64,000 nt of DNA from NCBI GenBank assembly GCA_017511045.1, contig JAFWLM010000080.1, positions 107,706-171,705 of the forward strand, given 5' to 3'. The stretch comes from Lachnospiraceae bacterium. Its GTDB lineage: Bacteria; Bacillota; Clostridia; Lachnospirales; Lachnospiraceae. This document shows, piece after piece, positions 43,083 to 50,899 of the stretch; the stretch's first letter is position 1; each line of letters starts with the position of its first letter. The translations under genes and the position numbers were made by a program. Under the pieces are notes generated by a model. The model saw nothing but the letters and a program-made list of their open reading frames with translations. It did no database searches and was not told where the DNA came from.

Positions 43083-43904
43083 CTAGCAGACCAAGTATCC
43101 GCCTGAGCAGTCGCATGCTGCGCCTGTGATGAAGTCGGATGCATGAGAGGACAGGAAGATTACATAGCCAACGAAATCGCTCGGCTCTGCAAGACGTCCG
43201 ATCGGCTCTCTCTTCATGAAGTTCTGATATACAGCTGATTCAGGATCGAACATCCACTCAGTTAATTCAGAACGGAATACTGTCGGGCAGATTGCGTTTA
43301 CGTTGATGCCGTATTTAGCAGACAGGTCGCAAGCCATGGAAGCGATCATCATGTCAGCGCCACCCTTGGATGTGCAGTATCCTGTGTAACCAGCCATACC
43401 TCTCTTAGATCTCTGAGAAGTAACAACAACGATCTTTCCACCGGATCCGGACGGAACGTTCTCAGCGCCATCAAGCTGAGCAACCATCTGCTGAGCAACA
43501 TACTTAAGTACGATGTATACGGACTTGCAGTCAGCATCCATGATGTACTGCCAATCTTCAACAGACTGCTCTAAGATGTTCTGAGGTTTATTGAAGCCGT
43601 GAGCGATAGCAAGAATATCGATTCTGCCATATTTCTCAACCGTAGCTTTAATAAGGGCCTCGACGTCCTCAACTTTTGCAGGATCTGCTGCAAAGTGATC
43701 ACATTCGATGCCCTCAGCCTTAAATTCATCAACTAAGTCCTGTAATTTTGCGCTGTTACGACCTGTCAGCATAACCTTTGCTCCAAGGTAGCCATAAGCC
43801 TTTGCAGCAACTTTTCCAAGTGCGCCTGTTGCACCAGTAACTAAAGCAACTTTGCCTTCTACTGAGTACATTGTTTCAACAAAATTTTTGTCTAAACTTA
43901 CCAT
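43083..43904 (-). CDS. Short-chain dehydrogenase/reductase, likely phloroglucinol reductase-like
   Basis: A 273-residue classical [11 protein letters not shown] cofactor motif (23-30), GRN after beta-2 (Arg49, favouring NADP), catalytic Ser163, Tyr176 and Lys180 (YCTSK). The usual NNAG motif reads IAHG and the active-site Asn position is Asp125, both unusual. ATG 43904 is preferred to the ATG at 43910 because AGGAGG is 8 nt from it but only 2 nt from the other. As first gene before a dehydrogenase and a ring-opening cyclase it could be the NADPH reductase that makes dihydrophloroglucinol. Alternative: any 3-oxo or cyclic ketone reductase. Confidence 0.8.
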   Translation of the reverse strand: MVSLDKNFVETMYSVEGKVALVTGATGALGKVAAKAYGYLGAKVMLTGRNSAKLQDLVDEFKAEGIECDHFAADPAKVEDVEALIKATVEKYGRIDILAIAHGFNKPQNILEQSVEDWQYIMDADCKSVYIVLKYVAQQMVAQLDGAENVPSGSGGKIVVVTSQRSKRGMAGYTGYCTSKGGADMMIASMACDLSAKYGINVNAICPTVFRSELTEWMFDPESAVYQNFMKREPIGRLAEPSDFVGYVIFLSSHASDFITGAACDCSGGYLVC

Positions 43905-43982
43905 AGTCATCTCCTCCTAACTTTTAATTCCTGACATAACCTGCCAGGTAATTTATGGTAAAAAGTTGTCGCTGTTTTTACG

Positions 43983-44013
43983 TTGATTTTTCGTCTGAGC
44001 ACACGAAAATCAA
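43983..44013. other. Stem-loop in the SDR leader / after cobC
   Basis: TTGATTTTTCGT (43983-43994) pairs, with one bulge, with ACGAAAATCAA (44003-44013). It lies in the 276-nt gap between cobC and the SDR gene, 80-110 nt upstream of the SDR start. It may be a terminator of the cob operon or a leader structure. I see no clear sigma-A promoter in the rest of this AT-rich gap. Confidence 0.5.
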
Positions 44014-44180
44014 GCGCAAAATTTCGCTGCTGTCATCTTACTCTTTTTGTTTGTAAAAATCAACCAACAAGACGGAATTAAATGTATGATATTTCGTAAA
44101 TTTTGAATATTTTTAAGATCAACAGTTTTCTTATTCAAAAAATACATGAATAAAAGATCGTTGGTTCAGAATTGTACGGT

Positions 44181-44768
44181 TTAAAGGATACTTTTCACAT
44201 GAAGAAAAGAACCGTCCCAGTCGCATTCATATCCGTGACCGTTTTTCACATACCAGTCATAATAAGATTTTTCCGGTCGGCCGAATTCAGAAAGGATCGC
44301 CATGATCGTTCCGCCGTGAATCACAAATACTTCCGTTTCTGGCGGAACGTCCCGGTTCTGCATCAGGCTCATTGTTTCGGAAAATGCATCACAGCATCTT
44401 CTTGTAAAATCTTCTTTGATTTCCCCTTCCGGAATCGGGTCCTCGCACCGGCTGTCTACCCAGCTCCTGTAAACAGGATCATCTTCCATTTCCTGGGCGG
44501 AACGCTGTTCAAAAACTCCGAAGTCCATTTCACGGAGTTTTTCGACCACTGTCTGCTCTGCTTCCGGGAAAAGGATCTCAGCTGTCTCTCTGCAGCGGAT
44601 CATCGGACTGATAAACACATGTCCGGCATCCGGATAGATTCTTTGCGCTTTGATCTCGGAAAGAGCCGCTCTTCCCTGTTCGCTCAGCGGCTGATCGGAT
44701 CTTCCTCCGATATACTGATGAAGTTCGTTGCCCGGTGTCATCCCGTGGCGAATAAGATAGACTTTCAT
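44181..44768 (-). CDS. cobC: Histidine phosphatase, probable alpha-ribazole phosphatase
   Basis: A 195-residue phosphoglycerate-mutase-like phosphatase read from ATG 44768. The phosphohistidine is in LIRHGMT (about residue 8), with SPMIRCRETAE and a second histidine in VIHGGTIMA. In the cobalamin operon it most likely dephosphorylates alpha-ribazole phosphate or adenosylcobalamin 5'-phosphate. The start overlaps the preceding stop by one base (TAATG). The frame is open further upstream, but those residues lie inside the previous gene. Last gene of the operon. Confidence 0.85.
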   Translation of the reverse strand: MKVYLIRHGMTPGNELHQYIGGRSDQPLSEQGRAALSEIKAQRIYPDAGHVFISPMIRCRETAEILFPEAEQTVVEKLREMDFGVFEQRSAQEMEDDPVYRSWVDSRCEDPIPEGEIKEDFTRRCCDAFSETMSLMQNRDVPPETEVFVIHGGTIMAILSEFGRPEKSYYDWYVKNGHGYECDWDGSFLHVKSIL

Positions 44769-45133
44769 TATTTTATCCTCTGTCCGATTCCGCAAAAAAC
44801 ACGGGTCACTGATTCTGCTTCCTCTGCTAAGATGCAAAGAGCCCTCCCCGTTTCTTCTCTCCAGTTCCTGTCTTCAGGTTCGAACGGGTGGATCCCGCTT
44901 CCAATTTCATCGCAGCAGATCACTGCATCCGGGTTTTTCCCGATCAGCTCCTTTACAAACTCCTGCGGCGAGCCTCCTTCAGCAAGAATCTGTTTGGTGA
45001 TCAGATGGAAACAGTTGATCCCGGGAGTTACGAATGCCTCTTCCGCACTGCACTGAACCGGTTTGATCCCCGTTTCTTTTTCCGCGATTATTTCCTGTCC
45101 GTGGCCTGCTCCGCCAATATACAACTTTATCAT
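44768..45133 (-). CDS. Short, degenerate CobU paralogue
   Basis: A 121-residue protein resembling CobU (cobinamide kinase/guanylyltransferase) but shorter. Start MIKLYIGGAGHGQE aligns with the P-loop GGSGSGKS of true CobU, yet the Lys and Ser of the loop are absent (GGAGHGQ), so ATP binding should be lost or changed. VICCDEIGSGIHPFEPEDR and REETGRALCILAEEAESVTRVFCGIGQRI match the C-terminal half of CobU. It lies between cobS and cobC. A binding or regulatory role is possible; no activity is evident. Confidence 0.78.
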   Translation of the reverse strand: MIKLYIGGAGHGQEIIAEKETGIKPVQCSAEEAFVTPGINCFHLITKQILAEGGSPQEFVKELIGKNPDAVICCDEIGSGIHPFEPEDRNWREETGRALCILAEEAESVTRVFCGIGQRIK

Positions 45134-45171
45134 TTTAAGAAATCCTTTTATCTCTATCTCCGCTTATCAGC

Positions 45172-45930
45172 CTATAAAATAAAACTGAAGATGCCGACAC
45201 ATACAATGGTGGAAAGCTCTGCCATCTGTAAGAACCATCCGGCAAGATCGCCTGTCGTCCCTCCAAACTTCCTGTAGGACATCAACCTGTAATATAAGAA
45301 AACAAGTCCGTTCGCGCAGACGATGATCAGCCCAAGCCAGCCGCGTAATACGATCATGGCCGCAATGCACAAAGCCGCAAAGACCAGCATCGTAATCACT
45401 ACAACTTTCTTTCTCGCTGCATCTGCAAATCCCTGAAGCATCCCCTGTTTTCTGGCGCCTTTGAAAGAAGCAAGTGCCAAAGCGCTGAGCGCGCGCGAAA
45501 GGACAAAGCCGACACATACAGCGCCTAAAGTCTTCCAGTCTGCAACGGTATTCCAGCAGGCATAATATACAACCATCCAGAGTGAAGCAAAGATGATCGC
45601 AAATGCTCCGGAATGGGAATCTTTTAATATCTCAAGGCGACGTTCTCTGTCCTGTTGGGAAGAAAGCGCGTCCACGGTATCACAGAAGCCGTCCATATGG
45701 ATTCCTCCTGTAATAAGAAACGGAATTGCTGTCGCAACAGCCGCAAAGACCAATGACGGAAGATGCAGAAGACCGGAAAGCCAGAACCATAAACATTCCA
45801 GACCTCCGATCACAATTCCTATCAGCGGAAAATAACACATGATGTAGCGCATAGATTTTTCATCCCATTCAAATGACGGGATTGGGATGCGCGAATACAT
45901 TTGAAAAGCAATTGCTAAACTTTTAAACAC
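45172..45930 (-). CDS. cobS: Adenosylcobinamide-GDP ribazoletransferase (cobalamin synthase)
   Basis: Integral membrane enzyme joining adenosylcobinamide-GDP and alpha-ribazole (phosphate) to give cobalamin. About six to seven membrane helices, with conserved GGIHMDGFCDTVDALSS and the polar loop SHSGAFAII. I start it at GTG 45930 because AAGGAG lies about 7 nt upstream; the open frame goes back to 45984, inside cobU. Length is then 252 residues. The start overlaps the cobU stop by 8 nt. Confidence 0.93.
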   Translation of the reverse strand: MFKSLAIAFQMYSRIPIPSFEWDEKSMRYIMCYFPLIGIVIGGLECLWFWLSGLLHLPSLVFAAVATAIPFLITGGIHMDGFCDTVDALSSQQDRERRLEILKDSHSGAFAIIFASLWMVVYYACWNTVADWKTLGAVCVGFVLSRALSALALASFKGARKQGMLQGFADAARKKVVVITMLVFAALCIAAMIVLRGWLGLIIVCANGLVFLYYRLMSYRKFGGTTGDLAGWFLQMAELSTIVCVGIFSFIL

Positions 45931-46495
45931 GTAATTCTCCTTTGACCGGGACCGGAATACCGCAAACCACCTCAAACGCGGCATCGGCCAGGGTCATCAA
46001 CCATGTATTGACCTTTGTTAATAAGTTTTTATAAATCTCTGTTTCCTCATCATACGTATGCCCGTCCTGCGCAACCTCCGCAGAAACGAACACGGTATTT
46101 CCTTTTCTTTGAAGTACCGGGGCAAGTTCCTTTTTTATAATACCGAAATAATACTCTGTCTTATCCGTCGGAGAAAGCCTCTCTGAAGATTCCAGATCCA
46201 ATTCCGAAAAATCGATATCTGGATCATAAAGGATATTCGCTGTGTGGGTCGACATGCACTCGATCAGGACGGTCCCGTTCCTGTCCGGGATGCCGGAAAT
46301 AAGTCTTGGCCGCTCAAGCGTCTCAAAGCCTTTTCCCGCACGCAGCTTATGATGACGGGCGACTTTCTTTTCATCCTCCGGGCTGAATACAGGCATAGTT
46401 GCAACATAAACGAGAGGCCCGCCGAGACTGCATGCCACATTTTCCGCAAATGCCGATTTCCCGCTTCCGCTTCCGCCGTTGATAAAAACAATCAT
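45923..46495 (-). CDS. cobU: Bifunctional adenosylcobinamide kinase/guanylyltransferase
   Basis: A 190-residue P-loop enzyme that phosphorylates adenosylcobinamide and adds GMP. Walker A GGSGSGKSAFAE is at the N-terminus; ARHHKLRAGKGFETLERP contains the region of the guanylylated histidine; FVSAEVAQDGH is close to the VSNEVGxG motif of the family. The start overlaps the cobT stop by one base (TAATG), and the end overlaps cobS. Confidence 0.92.
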   Translation of the reverse strand: MIVFINGGSGSGKSAFAENVACSLGGPLVYVATMPVFSPEDEKKVARHHKLRAGKGFETLERPRLISGIPDRNGTVLIECMSTHTANILYDPDIDFSELDLESSERLSPTDKTEYYFGIIKKELAPVLQRKGNTVFVSAEVAQDGHTYDEETEIYKNLLTKVNTWLMTLADAAFEVVCGIPVPVKGELRV

Positions 46496-47538
46496 TATTT
46501 ATATGCCTCGATTCCGATATCATCAAAGCTATGGTCCCCTTCATAGAGGGCAAGAGCCATATCCAGCATCGGAAGCAGCATCACTGCTCCAGTCCCTTCT
46601 CCGAGCGCCATACCGGCATGGATCGGCGGACTCAGTTTCAGATGATCCAGGACTAAGCTTCCGCCCGGCTCATGACTGACGTGAGAAGGGATCATATAAT
46701 CCAGGGTGCGGGGGTCGAGTCCATAAGCGATCAAAGCCGCGGCTCCTGAGATCAGGCCGTCAAGGATCACCGGAATATTCAATGCAGCACCTGCAAGCAT
46801 CACTCCGCACATCGCTGCAATGTCTGCTCCTCCAACCTTCATAAGGACATCAAATGCATCCTCCGGGTCCGGCTGATTCACTTCGATGCCTCTTTTGATT
46901 GCCGCGATCTTCTTTTTCAATCCTTCATCAGAAAGACCTGACCCTCTTCCGCAGATATCTTCCACCTTCCGATCCAGGAGAACAGAAAGAACAGCAGTAG
47001 AACTTGTCGTATTACCGATTCCCATCTCTCCTACCACGAGGATCCCGCATCCATCAGCCTTTGCTTTTTCGGCTGCAGCAATGCCTGCCTCGATTGCGTA
47101 GATCGTCTCTTCTTTGGTCATCGCCGGCATTCTGGAAAGATTGGCAGTTCCGTGAATCATTTTATGTGTCTGCATATCCGGGACATCATCTACCATACCA
47201 ACATCATATATATCGGTATCCGCTCCGGCGATCCGGGCAAAAATATTAATATTGGAAGTTCCTGTGATAAGCGCCCGTGCAACTGCCGTAGTGACAGTAT
47301 GATCTGTTTGGCTGACTCCTTCTTCAACGACCCCGTTATCTGCGCAGAAAACGATTGCCCTGCGTTTGCTGATATCCGGATGAGCTGTCCCTAATGCCGC
47401 ACCGATCTTTGCGGTCAGGACTTCCAGTTCACCTAAACTGTACAGCGGCTTTGCCACATTGTTCCAATTGACCTTACACTGATCAAGGATCGTTTTATCT
47501 GCAGCCTTTATTCTATTTAATGTTTCCTGATAATTCAT
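46495..47538 (-). CDS. cobT: Nicotinate-nucleotide-dimethylbenzimidazole phosphoribosyltransferase
   Basis: Activates the lower-ligand base as alpha-ribazole phosphate. The 347-residue protein from ATG 47538 (MNYQETLNRIKAADK; AGGAAG upstream) has the family motifs ADNGVVEEGVSQ, VGEMGIGNTTSS and the catalytic glutamate in GEGTGAVML. The frame is open to 47631 but that would overlap the lipoprotein gene. With cobU, cobS and cobC it gives complete nucleotide-loop assembly. No corrin ring genes are in the window, so this set suits cobinamide salvage or the last steps of synthesis. Confidence 0.94.
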   Translation of the reverse strand: MNYQETLNRIKAADKTILDQCKVNWNNVAKPLYSLGELEVLTAKIGAALGTAHPDISKRRAIVFCADNGVVEEGVSQTDHTVTTAVARALITGTSNINIFARIAGADTDIYDVGMVDDVPDMQTHKMIHGTANLSRMPAMTKEETIYAIEAGIAAAEKAKADGCGILVVGEMGIGNTTSSTAVLSVLLDRKVEDICGRGSGLSDEGLKKKIAAIKRGIEVNQPDPEDAFDVLMKVGGADIAAMCGVMLAGAALNIPVILDGLISGAAALIAYGLDPRTLDYMIPSHVSHEPGGSLVLDHLKLSPPIHAGMALGEGTGAVMLLPMLDMALALYEGDHSFDDIGIEAYK

Positions 47539-47569
47539 TTGAGTATTCTTCCTGTCTGTATTTGGTGTA

Positions 47570-48505
47570 TCAATTGTCTTCTGATAAGAACTCACTGAAG
47601 ATCCAGCCATAATGGTCATAGTAATGGACATAGGTCCACTCCCCTTTTGTCCCGACTGCCATCACCGGAACCCCTGGATTATAAGACGTGATCGCACCAT
47701 ACTCCGTCGACGGACCGGAACGCATCGTGACAGCTGTCTCGGCATTGATCACCATTTCCTTTTCCTCATCAAACGTCACATCAGGAAGCAGGTTCTCATC
47801 AGCAATGACATAATTGAATCCGTTGGAACTGTGTGTGTACATTGTCCAGAATTCACTTCCGCCAATGTTCTCTTTCGCAAGGACTGTATAATACTCTTTC
47901 TGATATACCTCACCGCCAACGGAAGGATCATCATGATTCCTCTTATATTTTACATAATAATAGCTGCCGTCATATTCCGCGCGTGTAATGGTAAAATCAG
48001 AATAATACCACTGCACTCCATTTATATTCTTTGTGATCGTAGTGGAAAATGCGCCATCAGAATAGGCCGGAGCCGCTTCCTTATATGCCGCTACATCGCT
48101 CGCCGGAACATGAAAGATGTTTTCAGCCGCCCAGCTGAATGACTCTCCGGGCACTGTCATCACATCGCCCTCATAAGCAGGCTGAGCAAGCGGATATGCC
48201 TGATAATCTGCACAGCAGCGCTGGCCAAACAGACAGTCCATAAGGCGTCTGACACTGATCGTATCCCGATAATCATATTCCATGCTTCCAGCCGGGCCGC
48301 CGTCAGTAAACGGATCAAATGCATTCAAAAATGATCTGAGCACGTCATCTTTGGCAATTTCCATGGTGACATCGTTTTTCTCGTAAGCACTGTCTTCTTC
48401 AATCGAAGAAGTTTCCGGAACCGGCTCTTCTTTTTTTCCGCAGCTGCATAAGAGCAGACAGCCGGAAAGGACAAAAGCAGCGATAATTAATACTCTTCTT
48501 TTCAT
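47570..48505 (-). CDS. Lipoprotein with C-terminal SH3b domain
   Basis: A 311-residue lipoprotein. The signal ends LLLCSCGKKEE, giving a lipobox cysteine at about residue 22. A middle region of unknown fold follows (about 45-240; SWAAENIFHVPASDVAAYKEAAPAYSDG), then a bacterial SH3 domain (about 250-311; VTMRSGPSTEYGAI, WTYVHYYDHYGWIFSEFL). SH3b domains bind wall peptides. It lies 31 nt upstream of cobT in the same direction; whether it works with cobalamin uptake or is merely a neighbour is unclear. Confidence 0.82.
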   Translation of the reverse strand: MKRRVLIIAAFVLSGCLLLCSCGKKEEPVPETSSIEEDSAYEKNDVTMEIAKDDVLRSFLNAFDPFTDGGPAGSMEYDYRDTISVRRLMDCLFGQRCCADYQAYPLAQPAYEGDVMTVPGESFSWAAENIFHVPASDVAAYKEAAPAYSDGAFSTTITKNINGVQWYYSDFTITRAEYDGSYYYVKYKRNHDDPSVGGEVYQKEYYTVLAKENIGGSEFWTMYTHSSNGFNYVIADENLLPDVTFDEEKEMVINAETAVTMRSGPSTEYGAITSYNPGVPVMAVGTKGEWTYVHYYDHYGWIFSEFLSEDN

Positions 48506-48574
48506 TCAAAAACATCCTCACTGTTTCAGGCCGATGCAATTATCCGAGCTGTTAAAATCATCTGATTTTTCAGG

Positions 48575-48625
48575 AAAATAAAAAGGACGGCCGCTTGTAT
48601 TAAAATAACACAAGTAGCCGTTCTT
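48575..48625 (-). terminator. Terminator of the WYL regulator gene
   Basis: AAGGACGGC (48583-48591) pairs with GCCGTTCTT (48617-48625), extended by CTTGT/ACAAG with small bulges, and is followed on the minus strand by TTTTTATTTT. It lies 27 nt after the stop at 48653, upstream of the lipoprotein gene. Confidence 0.9.
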
Positions 48626-48652
48626 GTCATTATTATTAGGCTTTTAGAACGT

Positions 48653-49633
48653 CTATACGAATTTCTTTGCAAGTGCTTTTGCCCGTTTCACAACAGAGGC
48701 AGGTCCTGCGATCTTAACTCCGCCTCCCAGGCCAACGATCCAGCCAATGAACGCATCACTGACAGCAACCGATACCTGCACATAGGAAGTCGTTTTGTTT
48801 TTTGGCAGGAAGGTGACATCCAGTCCGAAACGGTCGATGATCACACCTGCCATATCATTATCCACCTGAAGCTTTACAAGTTCTTCTTCACCAGAGAACA
48901 TGCCGAAACTCTTTTTCGCATAAGAAGCCAGATCAAAACTCTGGAACAGCTTTCTACCTTCCCGTTTTTCTTCCGTTTCATTGATATTCATCATTTTGTC
49001 GACTCGATAATGTTTGATCTTTTCCGCCTCGCTGTCGTAGCCGATCATGTAATAGTTTTCATCATCCCAGCTGAGTGCCCACGGGCTGATCGTATAGATC
49101 TCTCCATCATGACGAAATTCCATTTCCTTTTTCACATTCCACTTAAAGTAGCGGAACGAGACCTTGTGGTTATGGGAGATCGCAGAATTGATCGCATCTA
49201 CGCTGTAGTAGATACTTTCATTCATAGTCTTGATCCGGTTCTGTACAAACACCTGACGCTGAAGCTCCTTTGCCTCATGATTGCTGCAAAAACTTTCCAG
49301 TTTGGAAATCAGTTCTCTGGATTTTTTCAGTGTGATAAACTTGGAAGACTGGATCGCATCAACTAACAGTTTCAGCTCTGCAAGTTCGAAGATCCTTCCG
49401 GACACATGATAATAGTGCTGCCTTCCGCTCTGTTCACAGATGACTTCAAGTCCAAGAACATCTTCCAGCGCATCAAAATCCGAATAAACACTTTTCCGCT
49501 CAGCACTGATCTCATATTTATCGAGCTCCTTGATGATCTGCGGCATCGTAAGGCCGTGATCTTCATCAGTCTGCTCCATTAAGATCTTCGCCAGATAATA
49601 CAGCTTTAGTTTTTGATTTGCTCCTCGTGACAT
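48653..49633 (-). CDS. WYL-domain transcriptional regulator
   Basis: A 326-residue regulator: N-terminal winged helix (about 1-70; LTMPQIIKELDKYEISAERKSVYSDFDAL), WYL domain (about 135-220; VSFRYFKWNVKK, ISPWALSWDDENYYMIGYDSEAEKIKHYRVDKM) and C-terminal WCX extension (about 235-326). WYL domains sense ligands or nucleic-acid ends and control stress, metabolism or defence genes. No defence genes are beside it. It is monocistronic, ending in a terminator. Confidence 0.93.
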   Translation of the reverse strand: MSRGANQKLKLYYLAKILMEQTDEDHGLTMPQIIKELDKYEISAERKSVYSDFDALEDVLGLEVICEQSGRQHYYHVSGRIFELAELKLLVDAIQSSKFITLKKSRELISKLESFCSNHEAKELQRQVFVQNRIKTMNESIYYSVDAINSAISHNHKVSFRYFKWNVKKEMEFRHDGEIYTISPWALSWDDENYYMIGYDSEAEKIKHYRVDKMMNINETEEKREGRKLFQSFDLASYAKKSFGMFSGEEELVKLQVDNDMAGVIIDRFGLDVTFLPKNKTTSYVQVSVAVSDAFIGWIVGLGGGVKIAGPASVVKRAKALAKKFV

Positions 49634-49724
49634 TCGATAAATCCCTCCGTGAATGATATTTATACTAAATGGATACTCTCAGCATGATGATAGCGGATCC
49701 ATTGTCCCTTAAAATGTACATTAA

Positions 49725-50246
49725 TCATTTCAATAAACTGCTATAGGTTTTCCATTTGGGCATATATTTATCCAAGTCCCGTTTAAAGTCAGCCCCGTGC
49801 CCGGGATGAATCAGGTGCAATAATTCATGCAGGATCACATATTCCAAACAGCCGTCCGGTTTGTCGACCAGCTGCAAATTAAAACAAAGCCTCCCCTTTG
49901 AAGGAATACAGGACCCCCAGCGGCTTGTCATATAACGACTGTGCCAGCTTTTACAAGAAAGACCTGTGATGCGCTCCCATTCAGGCAGCAATATTTCAAT
50001 TTTTTTATCCAACTCCGCTTTCCGGCTTTTATAGTAATCCGGCCCAGGACGGTCCTCCTGTTTTTTCAACTGTGCATTGATCCAAGAGATGTTTGCCCTT
50101 ACAAAGCGAATGATCTCCCGCTCCGAAGTCCAATTTGGAGCGGAAACATAGACTCTGCCATTCGGTCTGACATGCAGATGAAGACTCTTGATCTTCTTCT
50201 TTTGGATCTCAATATCAATTCCGTTAACATTGATATATTTCGCCAT
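49725..50246 (-). CDS. YgjP-like metallopeptidase domain protein (DUF45/SprT-like)
   Basis: A 173-residue M48-type zinc protein of PF01863. It carries HELLHLIHPGHGADF, i.e. HExxH with the third ligand histidine a few residues further, and the family signature SRWGSC (MTSRWGSCIPSKGRLCFNLQL). Function of the family is unclear; it is often near restriction or repair genes, but not here. The gene lies 8 nt after a small hypothetical gene and is probably coupled to it. Confidence 0.9.
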   Translation of the reverse strand: MAKYINVNGIDIEIQKKKIKSLHLHVRPNGRVYVSAPNWTSEREIIRFVRANISWINAQLKKQEDRPGPDYYKSRKAELDKKIEILLPEWERITGLSCKSWHSRYMTSRWGSCIPSKGRLCFNLQLVDKPDGCLEYVILHELLHLIHPGHGADFKRDLDKYMPKWKTYSSLLK

Positions 50247-50253
50247 AGGTCAT

Positions 50254-50481
50254 TTAAAAATCATCACCCTCAAAGTTTTCAAGCAGATAATTACGGTATT
50301 GCTCATTATGCTTTGCCTTGTCAAGCTCCGCGAATCTGCCCTGAGTCATCAAAGAACTGTAAAGATGATGTTCAAGACTTCTGCCGCCATATCCAAAAGA
50401 ACCTTCTTCAAACCCATTATTATATGAATGATCAGAAGAAGGATATTCACTCTGAAATTCGCCGTACGGATATTCATTCAT
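50254..50481 (-). CDS. Small hypothetical protein
   Basis: A 75-residue acidic protein (MNEYPYGEFQSEYPSSDHSYNNGFEEG...), rich in Tyr, Ser, Asn and Gly at the N-terminus and helical at the C-terminus (DKAKHNEQYRNYLLENFEGDDF). No family recognised. It starts at ATG 50481 and is followed after 7 nt by the YgjP-like gene, so a single transcript is likely. Confidence 0.65.
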   Translation of the reverse strand: MNEYPYGEFQSEYPSSDHSYNNGFEEGSFGYGGRSLEHHLYSSLMTQGRFAELDKAKHNEQYRNYLLENFEGDDF

Positions 50482-50790
50482 AACTTAATTATAATACATT
50501 TGCGGAGAAATACAATAATTAAATATATATTTTCTGTTAATGCTGTCCCATTAATTTCCCTGTTCGATTTCCTTGTCTTTTCTATAACAAAAGGATACTC
50601 TTTCGAGTATCCTTTGTGTTTCAGCGGGATACGGGAATCCCACCGGCGGCTTAGCCGCCTTTCAGGCCACGTCGGCGTCGAAGGTCCACCGGACCTTCTC
50701 CTTCCGCGCTTCGCGCTCCCTCCTTGTTCGATCCCCGTATCTTTATCTCTGAAACACAAAGGATACTCTTTCGAGTATCCTTTGTGTTTC
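50482..50790. repeat. Intergenic repeat region next to tRNA-Gly
   Basis: This 309-nt gap has no convincing gene. It holds a 50-bp exact direct repeat (50590-50639 and 50758-50807) containing the tRNA terminator hairpin and the 3' end of the tRNA-Gly gene. The 118 nt between the copies contain GGCGGC/GCCGCC, GGTCC/GGACC and GCGC/GCGC stems and a GTTCGATCCCCGTATC stretch that resembles a tRNA T-arm in the opposite orientation. Confidence 0.8.
50751..50790 (-). terminator. Terminator of tRNA-Gly, perfect 18-bp hairpin
   Basis: Arms 50751-50768 and 50773-50790 are perfectly complementary over 18 bp with a GAAA tetraloop on the transcribed strand. It begins directly after the tRNA discriminator base (50791). 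A shortened copy lies at 50590-50620. It has no long T tract, so it may serve in 3' processing as well as termination. Confidence 0.8.
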
Positions 50791-50861
50791 AGCGGGATAC
50801 GGGAATCGAACCCGCCTCTCGAGCTTGGGAAGCTCGCATACTACCGATGTACTAATCCCGC
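50791..50861 (-). tRNA. tRNA-Gly (anticodon CCC)
   Basis: A 71-nt cloverleaf on the minus strand: acceptor GCGGGAT pairs with ATCCCGC, anticodon stem CGAGC/GCTCG around loop TTCCCAA with anticodon CCC, T-loop TTCGATT. CCA is not encoded; the base after the acceptor (discriminator) is T. D-arm is short with the expected GTA...GGTAG. It decodes GGG. It lies 38 nt downstream of the GntR gene. Confidence 0.93.
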
Positions 50862-50899
50862 GTTGTTCTCTATTATATCACCTGAATAACAGAATGCAA

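Noticed and set aside
44181-48652. Cobalamin riboswitch upstream of the cob operon
   Set aside because: I looked for the conserved B12-box-type sequences upstream of the lipoprotein and cobT genes and saw none.
48653-50246. Defence island suggested by a WYL regulator near a YgjP-like metallopeptidase
   Set aside because: No nuclease, helicase, methyltransferase or other defence effector is encoded next to them; the neighbours are cobalamin and housekeeping genes.
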